From contig NC_061510.1 of NCBI RefSeq assembly GCF_022539505.1, positions 100,270,292 through 100,334,291 of the forward strand: a DNA stretch of 64,000 nucleotides, read 5' to 3'. Within the stretch, counting starts at the first letter, position 1. Each line of letters starts with the position of its first letter. The position numbers and the translations under genes are program-made. Under the pieces are notes generated by a model that had not been told where the DNA came from, did no database searches, and saw only the letters and a program-made list of their open reading frames with translations. Source of the DNA: Lolium rigidum. Its lineage: Eukaryota > Streptophyta > Magnoliopsida > Poales > Poaceae. Below, piece by piece: positions 55,401 through 64,000 of this stretch.

Positions 55401-58203
55401 TTTATTTGAGGTTTATTTCTTCGTATGCTATGTAAAATTTATTTGATGGCAAGACTTGATCAACCTTGTTAACAAATTCATTTTATATGCATAGAAGAGC
55501 TAAACAACATCTCTTTCTTCCTCCATTTTCTTTACTTGCTGTAGTACCACTTGTTTTGCAATATGCTTTAGTTGTTTAGAAGTGAGATAACCTTTTTCAA
55601 GAAAAAGTGGAGAGTAACTAAATCTGAAAGGCTAGTTGTATTGCCTGCACCCGCTTTGTTTAACCTTGATTTCAGGAAAAGCTTGTCGGTCACAGAAGAT
55701 GAACTTGATGCATACATAGAGGAGCGGCCATCCTGCAGGGGACGACATAGAGGAGGCCGAGGAACCCCTTGACTTGTCATCCAACGCAGCAAGTTCTTCA
55801 CATCAGCATCTCGGGCATGTGGAGCCTTCATCCTTTTCTGTGGCACCATGGGATTGATCTCCACTTAGGCCAAAAGCCTAAGCTTGGGGGGAGGTATACC
55901 GGCATCACTCATTCTTTGCATATTATGGTTGCTGGATACTTGTATATACTTGTTTAGTTTCTTTGAGTGGTTTTCTAATGAGAGGAAGATGATATTTGGG
56001 GAAGTGCTGCTGAAAACAGATTCTGGACTGTTACTAAAAAAATTCGTGCGCACAGCCAGAACGTTATTTTGAGCTGCCAATTTTTGTGCATGTTCCCCAG
56101 GTTGTTATCTAACTTTCATTAGTTGAACACTTTTCGAGCTGAGCAGTGTAAGATTTTCTTTAAAATCGATTACTGTACTGCTGTCAAGTTTTGGCAGATT
56201 TCTGCCATCTTGCTTTTCTGTGTTTCTTTTAGTTTGCCATTTCTTGTTTTCGCTTTGTTTCTTTCCTAAAACACAAAAAGACCAAAAATATTTCTGTTGT
56301 TTCTCTTCACCATTTGTTTATTTTGGTTTCTTGCATTTGTTTCGCTTTATTTGCTACTGCTAGTTTGCTATAAGAAAACCCAAAAAGATTTTGCTTTGTT
56401 TGCTTGTTTCTTTTTATTCTTGTTCTCAAATTCGAAAACACCAAAAATATTTGATGTTCTTCTTTGGTTTGTAAAGTTCATTATGAGCTCAATGGTCTTC
56501 GGTGGCTGGAGCGTGGTTTTCATTTCAAATTATCCAAGCTACACAAGTGAAAGGCAATAATGACGATATTCGACAATCTGATTGTGGTGAGAGGCTGGTA
56601 TGAACTCTATTTGTTTTCATTTTTGTACATATACTCATCCATGTGAGCATGCTTGGTTGGTTCATGTGAGGTATATGTCATTTAAGAAAGTCTAGTAGTT
56701 CATGATATCTCATGTTTAGCTCCAATTTATTAATATGAGTAGCATGTCATGGATGTTTGCTTGCATTGTTCTATTCATAGATAGGTATGATATTGTGGTA
56801 TCCTCCTCTGAATAATTCGTTTGAATTAACTTGGCACATGCTCACGCATGCATATGACTGAACAAGAGTCAATTAAGCCTCAATGATTTACATTGCTTCA
56901 GAGTTCTTGCATCACTTTTATGCCTCAGTTAATTTATTTTGCCGCAAGCATGATTATGACAGTTACTGCTCTCTTGATTTTTCGCTCCCTAGTCTTTTGC
57001 TAGCCTTCACTTGTACTGAGCGGGAACGCTGCTCGTGCTTCCAAACACATGAAAACCAAGACATTCCGAGTGTCCACCATAAATACCTATGCATGGCATT
57101 TCAAACCATTCCAAGTAAATTCTCATGCGCTACCTTTAAACCTTCAAAATGCTTCTCAATTTGTGTTAATGTTTCATAGCTCATGAGGAAGTATGTGGTA
57201 TTTAACTTTCAACCTTGTCATTTACTCTTGACGGACTTTCATATGGACTAGTGGCACATCCGGTTATCCAATAATTTTGCAAAAAGAGCTGGCAATGGGG
57301 TTCCCAGCCCCAATTAATCAACTTTCACTAATAGTTTTCTTCACATGTTTTGCTCTGATTCATCAGTAAGCAACTTAATTTTGCAAGTAGACACTCCTCC
57401 ATGGTATGTGATTGATGGAAGGACCCCGAGGATTCGGTTAGCCATGGCTTGTGTAAGCAAAGGTTGGGGGGAGTGTCACCCATAATAAAACTAAAATACG
57501 TGTGTAAACAAAAGAGAAGAGGGATGATCTACCTTCTTTGGTAGAGATAACGTCCTTCATGGGAGCCGCTCTTGAAAGTCCGGTTGGCGAGGTAGTTGGT
57601 GTACCCATTACCATTCGTTGACAACAACAAACACCTCTCAAAACAATTTTATTCCTGTTTTAAAAATGAAAAGCTCTAGCGCATGTTAATCCCTGCTTCC
57701 CTCTGCGAAGGGTCAATCTTTTACTTTTATGTTGTGTCTCCATCCTTTCTTTGAGCACTTTCTTGAGAGCACAAGCTTGTCATTCTTAGTGTAATATGCT
57801 TGTCTCAAAATATGATTGATTGTGGTATAACTTTGATGCTTTTATCTTTGACAATCACTATTTCTAGTCTTTCTATGAACTTCGAGAGGTGCTGAGCATT
57901 TATGTTTCTGTGATCAAATATGGGCAAGCGAGATACCACTCTATCATACTCTTTTATGAACATTGCAATCCTGCTTATATACATGATTCATGATGCTTAT
58001 TATTAATTGTTGGTACCTTTCCATGATTGACATAGCTATTAGATGATTTTATTTGCATGTATCTTATTATGAACTGCCTAAGTGTTAGCCATAGCATGAG
58101 AATATTTACATCATATGAACAAAGGTGTTCGTGAAAGTTCTTTTATCACTCAGTTGTTAACTGAATTGCTTGAGGACAAGCAATAAGCTAAGCTTGGGGG
58201 AGT
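55401..58203 (+). other. Non-coding 3' region of the gag-protease Gypsy element
   Basis: 2.8 kb without a recognised gene. A polypurine-like aagcttggggggaggt lies at 55872-55887, and the true polypurine tract aagcttgggggagt is at about 58190-58203, directly before the 3' LTR. The frames at 55572-57641 are incidental. Confidence 0.65.
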
Positions 58204-59600
58204 TGATACGTCCAAAACGTATCTACTTTCCCGAACACTTTTGCTATTGTTTTGCCTCTAATTTGTGTATTTTGGATGCAACTAACGCGGACTAACGCTG
58301 TTTTCAGCGAAGCTGTTACAGTGTCTCGTTTTTGTGCGAAATCCAACTTTCGGGAAAAACCTCGGAATTTATGCAGAAGGCCCTATTTTCCCCAGAAGAC
58401 TCACGGAGCCAGAAGGGCAAGTCAGGTGGATGCCCGAGGGCCCCACACCCTAGGGCGGCGCGGCCCAGGAGGGGGGCGCGCGGCCCTAGCGTGTGCCCCC
58501 CTCGGCCGGCCTCCGACGCCCTCCTTCGGACTACTTATCGCCTTTGACCTAAAAACGCACAGGGAGAAACCGAAGTCGCCAGAAACCCTCCAGAACGCCG
58601 CCACATCGCGAAACTCCGTCTCGGGAGCCAGAAGTCTCCGTTCTGGCACTCCGCCGGGACGGGGAATTGGAGGAGATCATCGCCATCATCACCACCGACG
58701 CCTCTCCATCGACCAGCCATGTTTCCCCCATCCATGTGTGAGTAATTCCCCAGCTGTAGGCTGAAGGGGATGGTAGGGATTGGATGAGATTGGTCATGTA
58801 ATAGTATAAGATTGTTAGGGCATAGTGCCTAGTGTCCGTAATTGGTACTTTGATGATATTGTTGCAACTTGTTATGCTTAATGCTTGTCACTAGGGCCCG
58901 AGTGCCATGATCTCAGATCTGAACATGTTATTATTTCATCATGATATTCATTGTTTATGGTCTTACATGCAAGTTGTATACACATGTCGTTGTCCGGAAC
59001 CAATGGCCCCGAAGTGACAGAAATCGGGACAACCGGAGGGGATGGTAGTGATGTGAGGATCACATGTGTTCACGGAGTGTTAATACTTTGCTCCGGTACT
59101 CTATTAAAAGGAGTACCTTAATATCCGATAGATTCCCTTGAGGCCGGCTGCCACCGGCTGGTAGGACAAAAGATGTTGTGTAAGTTTCTCATTGCGAGCA
59201 CGTACGACTATAATTGGAACACATGCCTATTGATTGCTTTGTACTTGGACACCGTTTTATTATTATACGCAAATGCCACCGCTTGATTGTTACATGAGTT
59301 TCTCTCATCCATGCAACGCCAGTTATCCGTCCCGTGCCTACGGTATTTTAATCCTGCTTGTTTACTATAATCACTATTGCTTGTCTTTGTTACTCTGCTT
59401 GCTTGTTATTTCACTACTTGCTATAAAGCTGTTACTACTTGATAAACTCTTGCGAGCAAGTCTGTTTCCAGTGCGGCTGAATTGACAACTCCATTTGTTA
59501 AGGCTTTCAAGTATTCTTTGTCTCCCCTTGTGTCGAATCAATAAATTGGGTTTTACTACCCGCGAAGACTGTTGCGATCCCCTATACTTGTGGGTTATCA
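58204..59600 (+). repeat. 3' LTR of the gag-protease Gypsy element
   Basis: 1,397 bp, TGATACGTCC...GGGTTATCA, intact. It is the undisturbed copy that shows where the 6.3-kb element entered the 5' LTR. It differs from the 5' LTR by a few percent, with mixed substitution types and small indels. Confidence 0.9.
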
Positions 59601-60686
59601 GACACTCTCAACATTGATCACATAACTGAATAAACAAATACTACTTTCTCTACACTCTCTTGTTGGATGAGAAACACCATTCATTGTGTAGGGCTACAAG
59701 AGCTCCCTCAAGCCGGATTTAACAAGCTCCACAACATTTGGTGTTCATGTTTAAGTAACCTTAGAGTGCATGATAGACCATTGCAATTATACCGACTACT
59801 AACATAGCATGCACACTGTCACCGTCAGGCTATGAAAGGGGGAATAGATCGCATCAATACTATCATAGTAATAGTTAACTTCATAATCTACAAGAGATCA
59901 CAATCATAGCTTATACCAAGTACTACATGATGCACACACTTGTCAACATTACATCATGGAGGAGGAATAGACTACTTTAATAACATCACTAGAGTAGCAC
60001 ATAGATGATATTCAACTAGATCACAAAGCTCATGATCACATAAAGATCACATGGGAGAGAGAGATGAACCACATAGCTACGGTACAGCCCTTAGCCTCAG
60101 GGGAGAACTACTCCCTCCTCATCATAGGAGACAGCAGCGTCGATGGAGATGACGGTGGTGTCGATGGAGATGCCTTCCGGGGGCACTTCCCCATCCCGGC
60201 GGCGTGCCGGAACAGAGACTTCTGTCCCCCGAATCTTGGCTTCGCGATGGCGGCGGCTCTGGAACTTTTCTCGTATCGTGGCTTTTTTGTATCGAAGATT
60301 TAGGTCACGAGGCATCTTATAGGCGAAGAGTCGGAGTCGGAAGGGCTCTAGGGGGTCCACACACCAGGGGGGCGCCCCCCCTAGGCCGCGCCGCCACCAT
60401 GTGTGGGGCCCCCAGGGCTCCCCTCTGGTCCCATTCTGGCTCTCTGGAAGCTTCCGGGAAAAATAAGGTTCTGAGCGTTGATTTCGTCCAATTCCGAGAA
60501 TATTTCCTTACTAGGATTTCTGAAACCAAAAACAGCACAAAACAGGAACTGGCACTTCGGCATCTCGTTAATAGGTTAGTTCCGTAAAATGCCATAATAT
60601 GATAAAAAGTGCATATAAAACATGTGAGTATTGTCATAAAACTAGCATGGAACATAAGAAATTATAGATACGTTTGAGACGTATCA
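59601..60686 (-). mobile_element. 3' LTR of the minus-strand Gypsy element, proximal part
   Basis: Read on the minus strand, the LTR starts TGATACGTCTCAAACG at 60686. A TATA-like 'cgcctataagatgcc' lies near 60325-60311. It continues across the insertion into 44903-44514, giving about 1.47 kb in total. The frames at 60064-60655 are LTR sequence. Confidence 0.8.
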
Positions 60687-63600
60687 AGCATCCCCAAGCT
60701 TAGTTCCTACTCGCCCTCGAGTAGGTAAACGATAACAAAGATAATTTCTTAAGTGACATGCTATCATAATCTTGATTAATACTATTGTAAAGCATATGAG
60801 ATGAATGCAGCGATTCAAAGAAATGGTAAAGACAATGAGTAAACAACTGAACCATATAACAAAGACTTTTCATGAATAGTACTTTCAAGACAAGCATCAA
60901 TAAGACTTGCATAAGAGTTAACTCATAAAGCAATAAATTCTTAGTAGAAAGCTTTGAAGCAACACAAAGGAAGATATAGGTTTCAGCAGTTGCTTTCAAC
61001 TTCAACATGTATATCTCATGGATAATTGTCAACACAAAGTAATATAACAAGTGCAATAGGCGAACATGTAAGAATCAATGCACAGAGTTGACACAAGTGT
61101 TTGCTTCTAAGATAGAAGGAAGTAGGTAAACTGACTCAACATAAAGTAGAAGAAAGGCCCTTCGCAGAGGGAAGCATGGATTACTATTTTTGTGCTAGAG
61201 CTTTTCATTTTGAAAACATAGAAACAATTTTGTCAACGGTAGTAATAAATCATATGTGTTATGCATAAGATATCTTATAAGTTGCAAGCCTCATGCATAG
61301 ATTACCAGTAGTGCCCGCAACTTGTCCTAATTAGCTTGGATTAACATGGATTATCATTGCATAACATATGTTTCAACCAAGTGTCACAAAGGGGTACCTC
61401 TATGCCGTCTGTACAAAGGTCTAAGGAGAAAGATCGCATTTGATTTCTCGTTTTTGATTATTCTCAACTTAGACATCCATACCGGGACAACATAGACAAC
61501 AGATAATGGACTCCTCTTTAATGCATAAGCATTCAACAACAGATAATATTCTCATAAGAGATTGAGGATTGATGTCCAAAACTGAAACTTCCACCATGTA
61601 GTTAGCGGCCCAATGTTCTTCTCTAACAATATGCATACTCAAACCATTTGATCATGATAAATCACCCTTACTTCAGATAAGACGAACATGCATAGCAACT
61701 CACATGATATTCAACAAAGGTGTAATAGTTGGTGGCGTCCCCAGAAACATGGTTATCGCTCAACAAGCAACTTATAAGAAATAAGATACATAGCTACATA
61801 TTCTTCACCACAATAGTTTTTAAGGCTATTTTCCCATGAGCTATACATTGCAAAGACAAAGGATAGAATTTTTAAAGGTAGCACTCAAGTAATTTACTTT
61901 GGAATGGCAGAGAAATACCATGTAGTAGGTAGGTATGGTGGACACAAATGGCATAGTTTTTGGCTCAAGGATTTGGATGCATGAGAAGAATTCCTCTCAA
62001 TACAAGGCTAGGCTAGCAAGGTTGTTTGAAGCAAACTCAAGTATAAAACGGTATAGCAAAGCTTATATATGAACATATTGCAAGCATTATAAGACTTTAC
62101 ATCGTCTCCTTGTTGTTCAAACACCTTAACCAGAAAATATCTAGACTCTAGAGAAACTAATCATGCAAACCAAATTTTAACAAGCTCTATGTAGTTCTTC
62201 ATTAATAGGTGCAAAGTACATGATGCAAGAGCTTAACCATGATCTATATGAGCACAACAATTGCCAAGTATCAAATTATTCAAGACATTATGAAGCATTT
62301 TCTGTTTCCAACCAAATAACAATTAACGAAGCAGTTTCAACCTTCGCCATGAACATTAAGAATAAAGCTAAGAACACATGTGTTCATATGAACGAGCGGA
62401 GCGTGTCTCTCTCCCACACAAGCATGAATTTATTCAGAGAATTAAAAAAACAAAACAAAAATAAAAGCACACAGACGTTCCAAGTAAAGCACATAAGATG
62501 TGACGGAATAAAAATATAGTTTCACTAGAGGTGACCTGATAAGTTGTCGATGATGAAGGGGATGCCTTGGGCATCCCCAAGCTTAGATGCTTGAGTATTC
62601 TTGAAATATGCAGGGATGAACCACGGGGGCATCCCCAAGCTTAGAATTTTCACTCTTCTTGATCATATTGTATCATCCTCCTCTCTTGACCCTTGAAAAC
62701 TTCCTCCACACCAAACTCAAAACAAACTCATTAGAGGGTTAGTGCATAATCAAAAATTCACATATTCAGAGGTGACATAATAATTCTTAACACTTCTGGA
62801 CATTGCTCAAAGCTACTGAAAGTTAATGGAATAAAGAAATCCATCAAACATAGCAAAACAGGCAATGCGAAATAAAAGGCAGAATCTGTCAAAACAGAAT
62901 AGTCCGTAAAGACGAATTTTTCTGGGGCACTTAACTTGCTCAGATGAAAATGCTCAAATTGAATGAAAGTTGCGTACATATCTGAGGATCACTTACGTAA
63001 ATTGGCAAATTTTTCTGAGTTACCTACAGAGAATACTACTCAAATTCGTGACAGCAAGAAATCTGTTTCTGCGCAGTAATCCAAATCTAGTGTCAACCTT
63101 ACTATCAAAGAATTTACTTGGCACAACAATGCAATAAAATAAAGATAATGAGAGGTTGCTACAGTAGTAACAACTTCCAAGACACAACAAAACAGTAGCA
63201 AAATAAAAACATGGGTTATCTCCCAAGAAGTGCTTTCTTTATAGCCATTAAGATGGGCTCAGTAATTTCAATGATGCACTCCCAAGAAATAAGAGTTGAA
63301 GCAAAAGAGAGCATCAAAAAGAAAATTCAAAACACATTTAAGTCTAACCCACTTCCTATGAAAAGGAATCTTGTACACAAATAAATTCATGTAGAACAAA
63401 GTGACAAACATAGGAAGACAAAACACTAGTAACTTCAAAATTTTCAGCATATAGAGGGGTGTTTTAGTACCATGAAAATTTCTACAACCATATTTTCCTC
63501 TCTCATAATAATTTCCAGTAGCATCATGAACAAACTCAACAATATAACTATCACATAAAGCATTCTTATCATGAGTCTCATGCATAAAATAATTACTACT

Positions 63601-64000
63601 CCCAACATAAGCATAGTCATTCTTATTAATTATAGTGGGAGCAAATTCAACAAAGTAGCTATCATTATTATTCTCATCATCAAATATAGGAGGCATAGTA
63701 TAATCATAATAAACTTTATCCTCCATAGTAGGTGGCACCAAAATACCACTATCATTATAATTATCATAAATGGGAGGCAAAGTATCGTCAAATAAATTTT
63801 CTCCTCCATGCTTGGGGGACTAAAAATATCATGCTCATCAAAACCAGCTTCCCCAAGCTTAAATTCTTCCATAGCATTAGCAACAATGGTGTTCAAAGCA
63901 TTCATAATAATAACATTGGCATTATCATGCATATAAAGTTCCATAGGTTTTTTAATTTTATCTTCAAACACCTCATGTCCTAACTCAAGATAGATACTAT
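60687..64000 (-). mobile_element. Internal region of the minus-strand Gypsy element (runs out of the window)
   Basis: Begins on the minus side with the polypurine tract aagcttggggatgct next to the LTR start at 60686. 60700-63260 is AT-rich and non-coding, the long 3' untranslated region of this element class. It holds two further polypurine-like copies (about 62569-62586 and 62627-62643). The rest of the element and its 5' LTR must lie beyond 64000. Confidence 0.75.
63268..63971 (-). pseudogene. Conserved non-pol ORF of a Triticeae Gypsy element
   Basis: Two overlapping minus-strand frames (63971-63630 and 63780-63268) form one ancestral ORF with a frameshift near 63790. The N-terminal part is acidic with repeated 'DxxxPPxxDD/EEKxYxD' units. 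The C-terminal part contains HDKNALCDSYIVEFVHDAT and YYERGKYGCRNFH, then a hydrophobic stretch (about residues 110-135) that could be a membrane segment, then KWVRLKCVLNFLFDALFCFN. I recall this ORF as extremely common in wheat and barley Gypsy elements. It matches no pol enzyme and its role is unknown. Confidence 0.6.

Larger units (their letters stand above)
44904..59600 (+). mobile_element. Plus-strand Gypsy element with gag-protease only
   Basis: The 5' LTR is 44904-45176 plus 51523-52651 (split by a nested insertion, about 1.40 kb). The internal region is 52652-58203 and the 3' LTR 58204-59600 (1,397 bp). LTR starts are CGATACG (5' copy, T to C change) and TGATACG (3' copy); both end GGGTTATCA. 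The target site is GACAA (44899-44903) and GACAC (59601-59605), one mismatch. It lies within the 3' LTR of the minus-strand Gypsy element. Only gag and protease are encoded; no reverse transcriptase or integrase was seen, so movement would need a helper element. Confidence 0.85.

Overview
This window looks like gene-poor intergenic DNA from a large grass genome, most likely a Triticeae species (wheat, barley or a relative). The reasons are heavy nested LTR-retrotransposon load, Gypsy LTRs starting TGATACGTC with CTTGGGG-type polypurine tracts, PIF/Harbinger and Mutator-type MITEs, and a lectin/aerolysin gene of the wheat Hfr-2 type. Family names are recalled from general knowledge; no database was searched.

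Layout. 1-7380: remnants of Gypsy LTRs, one with a 1.27-kb internal tandem duplication. 7386-14534: a structurally complete but non-autonomous Gypsy element (561/559-bp LTRs, target duplication ATACC) that has lost gag-pol and carries a multi-exon gene on the opposite strand. 14620-16100: a decayed PIF/Harbinger transposase. 17658-18256: a MITE-like repeat. 18733-31956 (+): the only apparently intact host gene, a four-exon clade-A-like protein phosphatase 2C of 367 aa. Its third intron is 11.9 kb and holds a Harbinger element with a captured ORF, a decayed Copia polyprotein, a 693-bp TRIM-like element, a Gypsy gag fragment, a 5'-truncated LINE with a 37-bp target duplication, and two MITEs.

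34000-36902: another Mutator-type MITE, then a minus-strand Hfr-2-like amaranthin/aerolysin pseudogene broken by a stop codon, small frameshifts, a 1.36-kb non-LTR retroposon and a 16-bp poly(A)-ended insertion. 38315-39847: a second Harbinger-type element. 40291-64000: a four-level nest. A SIRE/Maximus-like Copia element was entered by a minus-strand Gypsy element that runs out of the window. The 3' LTR of that element was entered by a plus-strand gag-protease Gypsy element. The 5' LTR of that one was entered by a 6.3-kb solo-LTR-like element (target duplication GGGGG).

How it works together. The phosphatase is the one likely functional unit. Seven ACGT cores lie within about 280 bp upstream of its start codon, which fits ABA-responsive control of a clade A PP2C. 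Its deduced protein has Tyr where ABA co-receptor PP2Cs carry the Trp-lock residue, and His where the SRAIGD motif has Asp. Nearly everything else is transposon-derived. No rRNA, tRNA, CRISPR array or bacterial-type operon was seen.
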